Source: Photobacterium obscurum
GTDB lineage: Bacteria; Pseudomonadota; Gammaproteobacteria; Enterobacterales; Vibrionaceae
Direction of reading: 5' to 3'
Length of the DNA stretch: 64,000 nt
Assembly: GCF_026191635.1 (NCBI RefSeq)
Contig: NZ_JAKRRW010000002.1
Location: 186,001 to 250,000 of the forward strand
Part shown: in pieces, positions 1 to 8,926 of the stretch
Numbering within the stretch: the first letter of the stretch is position 1
How the letters are laid out: each line of letters opens with the position of its first letter
The notes under the pieces: model-generated
The model's database searches: none
The model's input: the letters and a program-made list of their open reading frames with translations, nothing else
Told to the model about the DNA's origin: nothing
Position numbers and translations under genes: made by a program

Positions 1-205
1 AATGGTGTTTGCGGCCATCAAGAAACCATTGCCCGACTTCTTTAAGGCTTTCATCTTTTTTTACGGCTAAATCGACGAGGCTCTGATACCAAGATAGAGA
101 TGCATCGACATACTGATGATATTTATCACTTTCACAACTTGTGGATGCAGCCAGTACCGACGTTGGGAGTAGCGCGAGAGAGAGTATAATAGCAGATAGC
201 TTCAT
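1..205 (-). CDS. Secreted protein of unknown function, N-terminal part only
   Basis: The frame reads from an ATG at 205 down to the window edge, so only the first 68 residues are seen. It opens with a clear signal peptide: MKLSAIILSLALLPTSVLA, with probable cleavage after the ALA near residue 20. The mature part begins with a short Ser/Thr stretch and one Cys, then a charged helical segment. The upstream sequence has AAGGAAAGGCA before the ATG, a usable ribosome binding site. I do not recognise the family. Periplasmic or secreted location is inferred from the signal peptide alone. Confidence 0.6.
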   Translation of the reverse strand, partial: MKLSAIILSLALLPTSVLAASTSCESDKYHQYVDASLSWYQSLVDLAVKKDESLKEVGQWFLDGRKHH

Positions 206-365
206 TGCCTTTCCTTGAGTACGACTTTTGTTAATTATAATTACTGAGTTCGTGTGATTGTAACGATATGATAGAGATAAGGAAAAGGATTCTTTATGGG
301 AATGAATCACTGCTAACAAAGTTTTAGTCTGAGGCTTGTTTTTACCGTGATCTACCTGGAGTATG

Positions 366-395
366 GAAATAAAAGAGGCTCTAATGAGCCTCTTT
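366..395 (-). terminator. Rho-independent terminator of the symporter operon
   Basis: A perfect 10-bp stem (AAAGAGGCTC / GAGCCTCTTT) with a TAAT loop is followed on the minus strand by TTTTATTT. It lies about 30 bases past the stop of the metS-like gene, as expected for the end of that operon. Confidence 0.75.
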
Positions 396-403
396 AATAT
401 GTG

Positions 404-423
404 TTACTTGTTACTTGTTACTG
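404..423. repeat. Three 7-base tandem units (TTACTTG)
   Basis: Two full TTACTTG units and a partial third lie directly after the stop codon of the small symporter subunit and before its terminator. This is a short slippage-prone repeat with no evident function. Confidence 0.5.
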
Positions 424-525
424 CTATTTGCCTTGCTTTTTCATGGCGACAGAGATGCAGTAAGCTGCTCCCCCCCAAGTGATACCAAAGCCAAACAGCA
501 TCATGATAATTGCACCGAATGTCAT
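424..525 (-). CDS. MetS-like small subunit of an NSS amino-acid symporter (33 aa)
   Basis: This 33-residue membrane peptide matches the pattern of the MetS small subunits that accompany NSS-family importers of methionine/alanine: MTFGAIIMMLFGFGITWGG, then a short basic tail AMKKQGK. It has one transmembrane segment. The start at 525 is set by a strong GGAGG ribosome site overlapping the end of the large subunit gene; a longer in-frame reading to 609 would ignore that site. It begins two bases after the transporter stop codon, so the pair is a translationally coupled operon. In Corynebacterium, MetS is needed together with MetP for methionine uptake; that role here is inferred from family and context. 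Confidence 0.85.
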   Translation of the reverse strand: MTFGAIIMMLFGFGITWGGAAYCISVAMKKQGK

Positions 526-527
526 AA

Positions 528-2009
528 TTATGCCTCCTGATGTGTTTGTGGTTTCGACGTTAGGTTGATGATGACGGCAACGACGAACATTGCAGCAACC
601 AGTCCCCAACCAAGTAGCAGCAAGTCAGACATTGCGTAGCCACCGTAACCATCATTAAATGTGTTTACTAGGTTTGTCCCTAAGATGACCGCAAGCATTG
701 CCGGGCTTAGGAAACGGATACAGATTTCAAACCATTTACCAATACTGAACTCGGAGATGTTATTAACATAGCTACGTATATCCGCCACTTTAAATAGCCA
801 GCCAATAACGATTAGTTCAATTAGGCAACTGGTTAATAGCGCCACGTTGTTGATGAAGTAATCCACCAGGTCTAGCAGTAGTAAGCCACCGTTGGTTGCG
901 AATGCCATCGAAACGACGAAGCCTACACCACACACCACAGAAGAAGCTTTTTTACGTGTCCAGTTCAGTTTGTCTATTACTGCCGACGTAACGGCTTCGA
1001 TAATTGAGATGTGTGAACTTAAGCCGGCTACAACCAATGCCAGGAAGAACAGTGGTCCAAGAATATACGGTGCCGGAAGTAAGTTGATGGCGGCCGGTAT
1101 GGTCACAAAGGCCAGACCTACACCGGCGGATACAACTTCTGTCAGGGGTTTGGCTTGTTCTTGCGCCATATAACCCAGTACACCGAAGATCAGTACACCA
1201 GCAGTGATAGAGAAACCACAGTTAATCAATACTGTCATGAATGCGTTGTTATTGATGTCAGATTTCTCTGGCAGATAGCTTGAGTAGGCAATCATGATGG
1301 CAAAGCCGACACTTAGCGTGAAGAAGATTTGACCATAGGCTGCTGACCATACTTTCGCATCTAAAATTTTGCTGAAATCTGGTTGGAATAGGTAGTTAAG
1401 GCCGTCCAGTGCGCCAGGCAGGAAGACGATACGGGTGATTAAACCAATGACCATTAGGAACAGCAACGGCATCATGATTTTACTGGCTCGTTCGATACCG
1501 CCCTTGACGCCGGTAAAGATTGCCGCAAAAGTGATCGCCCAAGCGATGGCCATCGGAATTGCAATGTGCATTTGCAGGCTACCAAGCTTAGTCGGTGAGT
1601 TTTCACCAAGCTGTAGGTACTCTCCGAAGAAGAAACCGTTGGTATCACTTCCCCAGCTCTGGGTAAATGAATAGCTAAGATAGGAAATTGCCCAGCCGAT
1701 AACCGCGACGTAGTATACGGCGATGATTGCAGCAATAAATACTTGGAACCAACCAAGCCATTCAAGCTTACCGCCCATTTTTGAAAAAGCACGTGGTGCA
1801 GCACCACGTAGTTTATGACCTAGGCTGAACTCCATAATCATAAATGGAATACCAGCAGTTAGCATGGCGAAAAGGTATGGAATAAAAAATGCGCCGCCGC
1901 CGTTCTCGTAGGCCATATACGGGAAACGCCAAATGTTCCCCAGACCGATTGCTGACCCTACTGCCGCTAGGATAAACCCTGCGCGAGAGCCCCATTGTTC
2001 GCGTTTCAT
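528..2009 (-). CDS. Sodium-dependent NSS-family amino-acid transporter (MetP-like)
   Basis: A 493-residue inner-membrane protein of the neurotransmitter:sodium symporter family (SNF). The N-terminus carries the family signature near residues 6-40 (REQWGSRAGFILAAVGSAIG, then LGNIWRFPY), which forms part of the sodium and substrate sites. About eleven to twelve hydrophobic segments follow. I start it at 2009 because AAGGAG lies six bases before that ATG; the ATG six bases further upstream directly abuts the ribosome site. The adjacent 33-residue MetS-like gene supports a methionine/alanine importer rather than a tryptophan or tyrosine transporter. Substrate is inferred. Upstream DNA contains repeated GTTAAC/GATTAACC motifs, but I cannot name a regulator. 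Confidence 0.88.
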   Translation of the reverse strand: MKREQWGSRAGFILAAVGSAIGLGNIWRFPYMAYENGGGAFFIPYLFAMLTAGIPFMIMEFSLGHKLRGAAPRAFSKMGGKLEWLGWFQVFIAAIIAVYYVAVIGWAISYLSYSFTQSWGSDTNGFFFGEYLQLGENSPTKLGSLQMHIAIPMAIAWAITFAAIFTGVKGGIERASKIMMPLLFLMVIGLITRIVFLPGALDGLNYLFQPDFSKILDAKVWSAAYGQIFFTLSVGFAIMIAYSSYLPEKSDINNNAFMTVLINCGFSITAGVLIFGVLGYMAQEQAKPLTEVVSAGVGLAFVTIPAAINLLPAPYILGPLFFLALVVAGLSSHISIIEAVTSAVIDKLNWTRKKASSVVCGVGFVVSMAFATNGGLLLLDLVDYFINNVALLTSCLIELIVIGWLFKVADIRSYVNNISEFSIGKWFEICIRFLSPAMLAVILGTNLVNTFNDGYGGYAMSDLLLLGWGLVAAMFVVAVIINLTSKPQTHQEA

Positions 2010-2398
2010 AAACATCTCCTTATGTACTGCAATTCTCTATGAAACAAATCGTTATGAGATTTTTCTTCTGAATTCTTACTTCCTGAAACGTAGAATCTGG
2101 ATTGATTAACCACGTTAATGAGTTGAGATTAACCAGAGTCAAAATGTAAAGCAATAGACTGTAACTTTGTTAACGGTGTGGTGTGTTGGTGTTAACTTTT
2201 GTGTTAAGAGAGTTGCGCTTGTACAAACAAGAGAGGAGGCGATTGTTATCTAGAGGAATTCACTGGATGCTGGCTTTTGGGTAGGGGGAAATATTATTTT
2301 CAATAGCTGATGATTGTGACTGTTAAATCATCAAATTACAGAGATTAGAGGTAGTAAGATGATAAAAGGCCAGATAAACCGGCCTTTAGAATAAATGC
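2010..2398. other. Intergenic region upstream of the symporter
   Basis: This 389-base gap holds the promoter side of the symporter operon and the terminator of the next gene. GATTAACCA occurs twice as a direct repeat (2104 and 2127), and GTTAAC occurs near 2170 and 2191, a possible set of regulator contacts. No RNA gene or small reading frame with a convincing ribosome site was seen. Confidence 0.4.
2363..2388 (-). terminator. Probable terminator of the outer-membrane protein gene
   Basis: AAAGGCC and GGCCTTT form a 7-bp stem with a 9-base loop, followed on the minus strand by TTTTATC. It begins 11 bases past the stop of the beta-barrel gene. Confidence 0.6.
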
Positions 2399-3001
2399 TC
2401 AAAAGGAAAAGCTAATACCTATATTTGTTTGGAACTGACTGAGCCATTCTGAATCAATACGGATACGGCAGCTTTCATTTCCCGTAGGAAGGTTACAAAT
2501 TGCTGAGTTGTCGCTGTCTACGAGATTGGCCAACCAGCGCCCCTCAAATACAATTCGGGTATTGTTGCTGATTTTATATTCTGCTCCGCCAAATAATCCG
2601 GCTGAAAAAAACATGTCGTCATCGGTCCAGTCTGCGTCAACAATAGTGGTGCCAATACTGGCCCCGAAGAAGGTATCTCCCTGGGAGAAAGTGTTGAAGC
2701 GAAGGGAGCTCTGAAAATGAACGTAGGTAAAAGAACTGTCACCTTCAATATCTTCGACTTCGTTAGGCTGGTGGCTGACGAATAACCCGACTCGTCCAGC
2801 ATCCATGTCAGTATCAAGCCCGATAGCAAAGTGTTGATCATCTTCAATCGATACCTTAATACCATCTTCGTCACTTATATCGTTTGAAAAGCTATAACCA
2901 ATATAGGGTGTTAGGTAAAAAGTGTTACTGGCAATGACAGGGGTTGAAACGAAGGTGGCCAGGGTGGTGCCAATGAGAGTTGCAATTATCGGGAGCTTCA
3001 T
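2399..3001 (-). CDS. Predicted outer-membrane beta-barrel protein
   Basis: A 200-residue exported protein. Residues 1-24 form a signal peptide ending in VIA-S. The mature part begins FYLTPYIGYSF and alternates polar and aromatic residues in short strands (for example FAIGLDTDM, VGLFVSHQP, FFSAGLFGGAEY, TNIGISFSF). It ends in Phe, the usual C-terminal signal for Bam-dependent insertion, so an eight- to ten-stranded barrel is likely. One pair of Cys (in SAICNLPTGNESC) could form a disulfide in an extracellular loop. Many acidic residues fit a marine outer-membrane protein. The ligand is unknown; it resembles the small OmpA/OmpX/OmpW-type barrels in outline only. Confidence 0.7.
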   Translation of the reverse strand: MKLPIIATLIGTTLATFVSTPVIASNTFYLTPYIGYSFSNDISDEDGIKVSIEDDQHFAIGLDTDMDAGRVGLFVSHQPNEVEDIEGDSSFTYVHFQSSLRFNTFSQGDTFFGASIGTTIVDADWTDDDMFFSAGLFGGAEYKISNNTRIVFEGRWLANLVDSDNSAICNLPTGNESCRIRIDSEWLSQFQTNIGISFSF

Positions 3002-3145
3002 TGTTCGACTCTATTCCTTTGATCCAATGTATGTCTAATTGTGACAGCAATCTGAAATTGATGCTTTTTTAATAGTCAGAATCTTGAAGTGCCCCTAAAC
3101 TAAGGTTAAAGCAATGTTAAAATAATAGCGAATGGGAGACTAAAG

Positions 3146-3235
3146 ATGGAGTTTGATTTAAAGCTGGCTATTTTTGCTACAGCTGTTGCAATGACAGTGA
3201 TACTGAGCTTCGGCGTTATCTCAGTTACTGCGTAA
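3146..3235 (+). CDS. ynhF: YnhF family micro membrane protein (29 aa)
   Basis: A 29-codon frame from ATG at 3146 to TAA, preceded by GGGAG at 3134-3138. The peptide is MEFDLKLAIFATAVAM followed by TVILSFGVISVTA: a charged N-terminus with DLK at positions 4-6, then one membrane-spanning helix. This matches E. coli YnhF in length, in the placement of DLK and in the Thr/Val/Ala-rich helix. YnhF is a small inner-membrane protein of unknown function in E. coli. It stands alone between the divergent barrel gene and the phospholipase gene. Its size makes it easy to overlook. Confidence 0.7.
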   Translation: MEFDLKLAIFATAVAMTVILSFGVISVTA

Positions 3236-3340
3236 GTTATTAATTAATACTGGGGATTTTGATGGGTATTGCGTTTTGCTTAAGCTAGGGATGGTATACT
3301 GCCGACAGTGAGTTTTCGTATTCTTTGTTGTGAGTAGACT

Positions 3341-4564
3341 ATGATGAATCATTTGCCGTTTAGTTTAAGTGAACATGATTTACAATTAGTTAATACTTTT
3401 TCAACACGGCTTGTTGGTGCCAGAAAGAAAAAAATTGCTTTGGTCGTACAAGGTGGAGGACAGCGAGGAATATTTACTGCAGGGGTTTTCGACGCGTTCC
3501 TAGAGGCCGGATTTGATCCCTTCGAGCTTTATGTTGGTACCTCTGCGGGAGCCTTGAACCTTTCTTCTTATATCAGCCGTCAGCCTCAGTTTGGTTATAA
3601 CTTTATTGTTAATTACACCACAGATAACGAATTTTTTAACCTCTATAAATATCTGAGCAAGCAAAAGCCCATGAATCTTGACTGGGCACTGCAAACCGTT
3701 GCGCCCGGTGGTTCACTACAGTTAGATTTGGAAACAGCAAGAGATGTACTTCAGCATCGGGCTGCACTGGCTTGTGCCACGCGCAAGGATACGCTCCAGG
3801 ATATTTATTTACCAATGTACCAAAAAGACTGGCGCGAAGTATTACGTGCAACCTGTGCGATCCCAATTATCTACAATCAGCCTGTGAACTTACGTGATCT
3901 CGAATGGGTTGATGGTGGTGTTAGCGCTGCGGTGCCTGTCAAAGAGGCCTGGTTACGTGGTGCCGACTTGGTGGTTGTTGTTCGTACCGAACCGATCCAG
4001 AGTTTGGCTGAAGAGGCGGGGGTTTTTTATGATTGGCGGGATAAAATTGAGACAGCATTGCCCGAGTACATTGAAAAGCTAAGTCTGAATCAGTCATTAG
4101 ACAGAGTCAAAGCAATTCACGGTGAGTTAACCCAACGGCTTGAGCAGTGGAAACTGATGTGGAACGAGAAGCCGACGGATGAGCCTGGACTACAACCACC
4201 AAATTTAGTCGAGATTGATGTTGATAAAGGTACGCCCAAAGAGAGTAGCTGGCGGTTCTTGTCCGCCGATAATATAGAGCGTTTCCTATCTATCACGGGT
4301 AAAGGCAAGAGTACCGAAGTACTAGAAATGCTTAACTGTTATTATCAAACACATAGTAAGGCTAATAGCTTTCTGCTTAATCCGCCTGGTGGCCTGAAGG
4401 TCATTCAAATTGCACCTGAGCGTTCGCTAAAAAGTCGGGCATTACTCAGTGACAAAGATGATTTGGAAATTGATTACCGGGAAGGGAAGGTTGTCGGCCG
4501 ACAGTTTGTTGAACATTTTTCCGAAATACTTAATGAAACTACAAGGCTAGGATCTAAACGCTAG
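3341..4564 (+). CDS. Patatin-like phospholipase
   Basis: A 407-residue protein with a complete patatin catalytic set. The oxyanion loop is GGGQRG at residues 38-43, the nucleophile elbow is GTSAG at 66-70 (Ser68), and the catalytic Asp is in VDGG (Asp191). Patatin-family enzymes use this Ser-Asp dyad to hydrolyse acyl groups from phospholipids or other lipids. There is no signal peptide, so it is probably cytoplasmic, like E. coli YjjU, which it resembles in overall organisation. The C-terminal 200 residues hold no motif I recognise. Two consecutive ATG codons make the exact start uncertain by one residue. It is followed by a shared terminator and converges on ppaC. Confidence 0.85.
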   Translation: MMNHLPFSLSEHDLQLVNTFSTRLVGARKKKIALVVQGGGQRGIFTAGVFDAFLEAGFDPFELYVGTSAGALNLSSYISRQPQFGYNFIVNYTTDNEFFNLYKYLSKQKPMNLDWALQTVAPGGSLQLDLETARDVLQHRAALACATRKDTLQDIYLPMYQKDWREVLRATCAIPIIYNQPVNLRDLEWVDGGVSAAVPVKEAWLRGADLVVVVRTEPIQSLAEEAGVFYDWRDKIETALPEYIEKLSLNQSLDRVKAIHGELTQRLEQWKLMWNEKPTDEPGLQPPNLVEIDVDKGTPKESSWRFLSADNIERFLSITGKGKSTEVLEMLNCYYQTHSKANSFLLNPPGGLKVIQIAPERSLKSRALLSDKDDLEIDYREGKVVGRQFVEHFSEILNETTRLGSKR

Positions 4565-4577
4565 AAGGCTTTGGAAT

Positions 4578-4606
4578 AAAAAAGGAACGCATTGCGTTCC
4601 TTTTTT
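4578..4606. terminator. Bidirectional terminator between the patatin gene and ppaC
   Basis: GGAACGC / GCGTTCC with an ATT loop is flanked by A6 on the left and T6 on the right. It sits between two converging stop codons and can end transcription from both sides. Confidence 0.9.
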
Positions 4607-4626
4607 GCTTTCTCAGAGGGGATTGC

Positions 4627-5532
4627 TTACGCAAGTACCGTCTGTAGCCATGGCCAGCCTTGTTTCTTACGGCTTAGCGTGTTTTCCATCATTAGAGCGC
4701 CATCTTTAGCATGTGCGTCTAGTGCAGCGTTCCACTCGCCTTTGTATAGTAGGCGTGTGGTGCTAGTGGTGATGTCTGTAAGCATAAGCGCAGCCATTGC
4801 AAGGCCTTCTTCGTCGCAACGACGCTGTAGGTCTGCATTTAGCTCGTCGATGATGCCATCTACTTGCTCTAGTGTTGCAAGTTCGATTTGACCCACAACA
4901 ACGTTACGCTCGTTGAATGGGTATGCTTTTAGATCTTTTTCAACAAGCTCTGCGGCTGTCAGACCTTCGATGTCTGTTTTTGCAATTAGAAGCTCTTTGA
5001 TGAACAGGTCTAGATCTTCTACACCAGCAAGAGGTGCAAGTTCAGCAACAGCGTCTTTATCTTTTTGAGTACAAGTCGGAGAAGCGAAGCCAACCGTATC
5101 ACTTAGAATTGCAGACATCATTAGAGTTGCAAGTTCACGAGTGATTTCAGTGTTTTCCATCTTGAACAGGTTGAACATGATGGTACAAGTACAACCAACT
5201 GGCCAGATCCACGCTTCAAGCGGGTTAACTGTCATCACATCACCTAGGCGGTGGTGATCAACAATACCTACGATTTCGGCGTCAGCAATATCGTCAGGAG
5301 CCTGAGCTAGATCAGTGTAGTCAACCAACCATACTTTTTCGCCAGCAACGCCCATACACATTTCTGGTTGATCAACACCAGCAGTTTTTAGGATGTGTTG
5401 GGTTTCGCGGTTAAGTTCGCCTTGACGAACCGCTTTAGCCTCTAGGCCACGTGCTTTAAGAAGCTCTGCACCAACTAGTGCTGAACAGATGCTATCGCTA
5501 TCAGGGTTTTTGTGCCCAACTACTTGAATCAT
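4627..5532 (-). CDS. ppaC: Manganese-dependent inorganic pyrophosphatase (family II)
   Basis: A 301-residue cytosolic enzyme that hydrolyses pyrophosphate to phosphate, pulling biosynthetic reactions forward. It is a DHH-superfamily protein with the family II metal ligands: GHKNPDSDS at residues 6-14 (His7, Asp11, Asp13), Asp71 in DYTD, and the hallmark DHH at 92-94. The C-terminal DHHA2 domain supplies the usual substrate-binding basic residues (for example SRKKQ near 288-292). Length matches the family (about 300). AAAGGAAA lies before the ATG. Family II enzymes are typical of Vibrionaceae and Firmicutes, whereas enterics use the unrelated Ppa. The gene stands alone and converges with the patatin gene. 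Confidence 0.95.
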   Translation of the reverse strand: MIQVVGHKNPDSDSICSALVGAELLKARGLEAKAVRQGELNRETQHILKTAGVDQPEMCMGVAGEKVWLVDYTDLAQAPDDIADAEIVGIVDHHRLGDVMTVNPLEAWIWPVGCTCTIMFNLFKMENTEITRELATLMMSAILSDTVGFASPTCTQKDKDAVAELAPLAGVEDLDLFIKELLIAKTDIEGLTAAELVEKDLKAYPFNERNVVVGQIELATLEQVDGIIDELNADLQRRCDEEGLAMAALMLTDITTSTTRLLYKGEWNAALDAHAKDGALMMENTLSRKKQGWPWLQTVLA

Positions 5533-5802
5533 GTTGTTTCCTTTACTGCGTCGAGTACAGCGTACATGCTGTAAGACTGAATAAAATAGATCTGCCTGAG
5601 AGCAAAGCTCAAAATCAGTTCAGAAATAATAAACTGGGCAATTTTAGAGCTTTTAAAATAAATAACAATTGAAGTTGCGCAAAAAAGGTGAGGTTGCTTA
5701 AATCCGCACCTAATTTTCGAGGTTATTTGCCTTTCAGTGGATTGATCTTGTTTTTAATTTTCACTGAATTACGCCTTTGCTGCTGAAACTGTGCCCTAAA
5801 GC

Positions 5803-7326
5803 TTAGTGTGGATCGCGAGCACTCAAGTAAAACTCACAGAGTTCGGCGAACGGCATTGGCTTGGCAAAGAAATACCCCTGCATCAAGTAGACTCCCTTGC
5901 TATGAAGGTAATCCACTTGTTCCTGGGTTTCGACACCTTCCGCTATTAGTTTCAAACCCGCATTTTGACCAAATACGATGATTGAGTTGAGAATCTTACT
6001 CTTAACATCGTCGGTACCGATGGTCTCGACGAACATCTTGTCAATTTTGAGCGTATCGATTGGAAGTTCTTGTAAGTAGCTGAAACCGCCATAGCCCGTG
6101 CCGGCATCGTCAAGTTTGATATCTATTCCCCGATGCTTTAATCGGTTAATAACGGCATTGGCTTTTTTAAGGTTGGTGAATGGCGTCCGTTCGGTTACTT
6201 CCAAGGCAATGCTGTTGGGCGAAATATCGAAGTTATCCATAATGGTAAACACTTGCTCTGCAAAGTCATTGTCTTCGAGTTGTTTGGGTATGACATTCAG
6301 GCTGACGTAGAAATGCGTTTCGGTTGTTGGTAACTCCTTGAGCTGATCTGCTACGTAGTTCAACAGGTAGTAGGTCAGTTCTATGATCTGACCATTATGT
6401 TCGGCAATCGGAATAAACTGGTTTGGCGCAATAATCTCACCGCTGCTTTTTTGCCATCGAACAAGAATTTCGCAGCATTCCACGCGCTGCTTCTCCGTAT
6501 TAATGATTGGCTGATAATAGGGAACAAATTCATTGTCCTTGAGCCCTTGTGCGATCAAGTCTTTCAGTGTTCTGTTGGGAGTACGGCGCAGACCAATAAT
6601 CAGGCAGACGGAAAGCCATATCGAACCGAGAAATAGCTGGACAAAAAATAAATCTGACTGCGATGTGAATCGAATACCACGGTCGGTTGCGTATATATGG
6701 ACAATATATTTACTGCTGAATTTCTTCGATCCTATGTGCTGGTAGTTTTGTGAGGGATCCCGGGGGTAGAGCGGGATGAAGGCTCCTTCATTTTCAAGTC
6801 CCATTGCGATACAGTCCTTACAGGTTTCACTTTCAGTGAAAATATGCTGAAACGGCTCTGTAATGGCTATCAAGGTTGTATCCGGCATGTAAAGGGACAG
6901 TTTCATCCGGTGGTTGAAGTAGGGCTCGACTTTATAGCTATTCATTCGGTAGCTGTTATCAACAATGGAATCGGTTTCATCTTGTTCTTTGATTAAGCTG
7001 ATACCATGGCCATAGATTGAGCAGTTAGCTTCTTTACTTTGTATTTCAACCAGTTGGATTACTGTTGATTGCTCTATTGTATCTCTTAGATAGGCAAGGT
7101 CATCCTCATTACAGGTGAAGGACAGGCGCTCGACCAAGTTATCGATTTCGGTACCAATTTTCAGGTAGCGGCCTTGATAGAAGGAATACAGGTTATCTAA
7201 TCGAACTGATACATCATGCTTGAATAGCAGGCTGCTTAAAGGCTGAGATGATAATGCAATAAGCGAAATGCCCAGCAAAAAGAGAGTGAACGGTAATTTC
7301 CATCGCAACCAGAGAGATGTATTCAT
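5803..7326 (-). CDS. CSS-motif EAL-domain cyclic-di-GMP phosphodiesterase
   Basis: A 507-residue inner-membrane protein. A first transmembrane helix (about residues 10-30) and a second (about 230-248) bracket a periplasmic domain with paired cysteines (CNEDD... and NCSIYG), the pattern of the redox-sensing CSS-motif family. The cytoplasmic C-terminus is an EAL domain. The signature is EIL rather than EAL (Glu286). The remaining catalytic set is present: SLNV (Asn), EVTER, DDAGTGY, LKIDK, AEGVET and MQGYFF. I infer an active enzyme hydrolysing c-di-GMP to pGpG. In E. coli CSS proteins, the disulfide state and DsbA/DsbB control activity. No GGDEF domain is present. Confidence 0.88.
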   Translation of the reverse strand: MNTSLWLRWKLPFTLFLLGISLIALSSQPLSSLLFKHDVSVRLDNLYSFYQGRYLKIGTEIDNLVERLSFTCNEDDLAYLRDTIEQSTVIQLVEIQSKEANCSIYGHGISLIKEQDETDSIVDNSYRMNSYKVEPYFNHRMKLSLYMPDTTLIAITEPFQHIFTESETCKDCIAMGLENEGAFIPLYPRDPSQNYQHIGSKKFSSKYIVHIYATDRGIRFTSQSDLFFVQLFLGSIWLSVCLIIGLRRTPNRTLKDLIAQGLKDNEFVPYYQPIINTEKQRVECCEILVRWQKSSGEIIAPNQFIPIAEHNGQIIELTYYLLNYVADQLKELPTTETHFYVSLNVIPKQLEDNDFAEQVFTIMDNFDISPNSIALEVTERTPFTNLKKANAVINRLKHRGIDIKLDDAGTGYGGFSYLQELPIDTLKIDKMFVETIGTDDVKSKILNSIIVFGQNAGLKLIAEGVETQEQVDYLHSKGVYLMQGYFFAKPMPFAELCEFYLSARDPH

Positions 7327-7501
7327 AGCTGAATTCTTAACTTTTAGTTATGAGGCCTAGCAAAGCTATAGGTGGCTTGAATGATTGAATATACCATTTA
7401 GCGATTTATGGGCTTTATTATACTGTGCGGTGATGGTAGGTGAGTACGGCTTTATTCTCAAGTTACTTGTTTATATGTAAGATGCGGGTGATTAAATAAC
7501 A

Positions 7502-8824
7502 ATGAAAATAAAGATCAAAGGGAAAGATAGAGTGCAGCCTAATTATTACATCGAAAATATGTTGTGCCGACAGCATCATTTTCTCTTACCGCTTGATTAT
7601 GGAAATCAGGAAGGCGAGCAAATTACAGTATTTGCCCGAGAAGTGGTACTGAAAGAGAAGCAGAATGATGATCTGCCATGGTTGGTATACCTCCAGGGTG
7701 GGCCGGGGTTTCCTTCCCCTCGTCCTGATGCCAATAGTGGCTGGCTAAAACGTGCGCTGCAGCAGTACCGAGTATTATTGCTTGACCAGCGGGGAACGGG
7801 TAATAGCCAAGTCGTGAATGCCCAAACCTTGGCTGATAAGAACGTTGAAGAACAAGTTGAATACCTTACCCATTTCCGGGCTGACAATATTGTTCGTGAT
7901 GCCGAAGCGATTCGTGAGGAGTTAGGAGTCGAAAAGTGGGCGCTGCTTGGGCAAAGCTTTGGTGGCTTTTGTGCATTGCACTATCTGTCATATTATCCGG
8001 CTAGCCTATCAAGAGCCTATATCACAGGTGGAATACCGTCGTTAACTCGACAAGCCGATGAAGTCTACCGAGCAACTTACCAGCGGGTGATGGACAAGAA
8101 TAAGAAGTTCTTCACTGAGTTCCCACAGGCGCAGTTGATGTGTAATCACATTGCAGAGCACTTAATCAATAATGATGTAAGGCTGCCAAACGGACAGCGT
8201 TTTACCGTAGAGCAATTCCAGCTGCTTGGCATTAACCTGGGGCGCAGTGGTGCAAATAGCGCGATGTATTATTTGCTTGAAGGTGCCTTTGTTCAGGTTG
8301 GAGGCAAGGAGCAACTCAGTTACAGTTTCTTAAACTCGATGCTGGCAGAGCAGTCTTATCAGACCAATCCGATTTACGCTATATTGCATGAATCCATCTA
8401 TTGTCAGGGAGCGGCTTCTAACTGGGCGGCTCATCGTGTTCGTGCAGAATACTCGCAGTACCAGTTTGAGGTTGGTACGGACTTTTGCTTTACCGGTGAG
8501 ATGGTCTATCCATGGATGTTTGAACAGCTAGAGTGTCTGAAACCGTTAAAAGAAGCGGCGGAAATACTTGCTGAGAAGACAGACTGGCCACAACTCTATA
8601 ACCCTGAACAGCTGGCAAAAAATACCGTACCTTTTGTTGCTGCAGTGTATGTGGAAGATATGTATGTAGAGTTTGATTTTAGCAGTGAGACTTTAGCCCA
8701 GGTGGCGAACTCTCGCGCCTGGATGACGAATGAGTACGAGCATAACGGCTTACGTGCAGATGGTGAGCGTATTCTTGATAAGCTTATTTCGCTGGCTGAT
8801 GAACTTGAACAGCAAGGCGAGTAG
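7502..8824 (+). CDS. Prolyl aminopeptidase-like alpha/beta hydrolase (peptidase S33)
   Basis: A 440-residue cytoplasmic alpha/beta hydrolase. It carries QGGPG at residues 65-69 (the HGGPG-type oxyanion motif of proline iminopeptidases), DQRGTGNS, the nucleophile GQSFGG (Ser152), and a late acidic/His pair, with the His in YEHNGLR. Length and the large insert between strands match the longer Aeromonas/Vibrio prolyl aminopeptidases, which remove N-terminal proline from peptides. Substrate is inferred. The ribosome site before 7502 is weak, and a start at the Met at residue 20 would still keep all motifs. The divergent EAL gene lies 175 bases upstream. Confidence 0.8.
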   Translation: MKIKIKGKDRVQPNYYIENMLCRQHHFLLPLDYGNQEGEQITVFAREVVLKEKQNDDLPWLVYLQGGPGFPSPRPDANSGWLKRALQQYRVLLLDQRGTGNSQVVNAQTLADKNVEEQVEYLTHFRADNIVRDAEAIREELGVEKWALLGQSFGGFCALHYLSYYPASLSRAYITGGIPSLTRQADEVYRATYQRVMDKNKKFFTEFPQAQLMCNHIAEHLINNDVRLPNGQRFTVEQFQLLGINLGRSGANSAMYYLLEGAFVQVGGKEQLSYSFLNSMLAEQSYQTNPIYAILHESIYCQGAASNWAAHRVRAEYSQYQFEVGTDFCFTGEMVYPWMFEQLECLKPLKEAAEILAEKTDWPQLYNPEQLAKNTVPFVAAVYVEDMYVEFDFSSETLAQVANSRAWMTNEYEHNGLRADGERILDKLISLADELEQQGE

Positions 8825-8876
8825 TACAGGCTCTAACTACTTGTGGTTCCTGCTAATAATTATCGGCTGGTAATTT

Positions 8877-8915
8877 ACAGCTTAAAGTTGTATTCATATT
8901 GCAACTTTAAGCTGT
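8877..8915 (+). repeat. Perfect 14-bp inverted repeat just before a ribosome binding site
   Basis: ACAGCTTAAAGTTG (8877-8890) and CAACTTTAAGCTGT (8902-8915) are exact inverted copies around an 11-base loop. The next four bases, GGGG at 8916-8919, are the probable Shine-Dalgarno of the gene starting at 8927. In RNA the hairpin would stop at the edge of that site. It has no U-tract, so it is not a standard terminator. Confidence 0.7.
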
Positions 8916-8926
8916 GGGGCAATGAA

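Noticed and set aside
404-423. Phase-variable repeat
   Set aside because: Three short units outside any reading frame or promoter spacer; too few copies to argue for switching.
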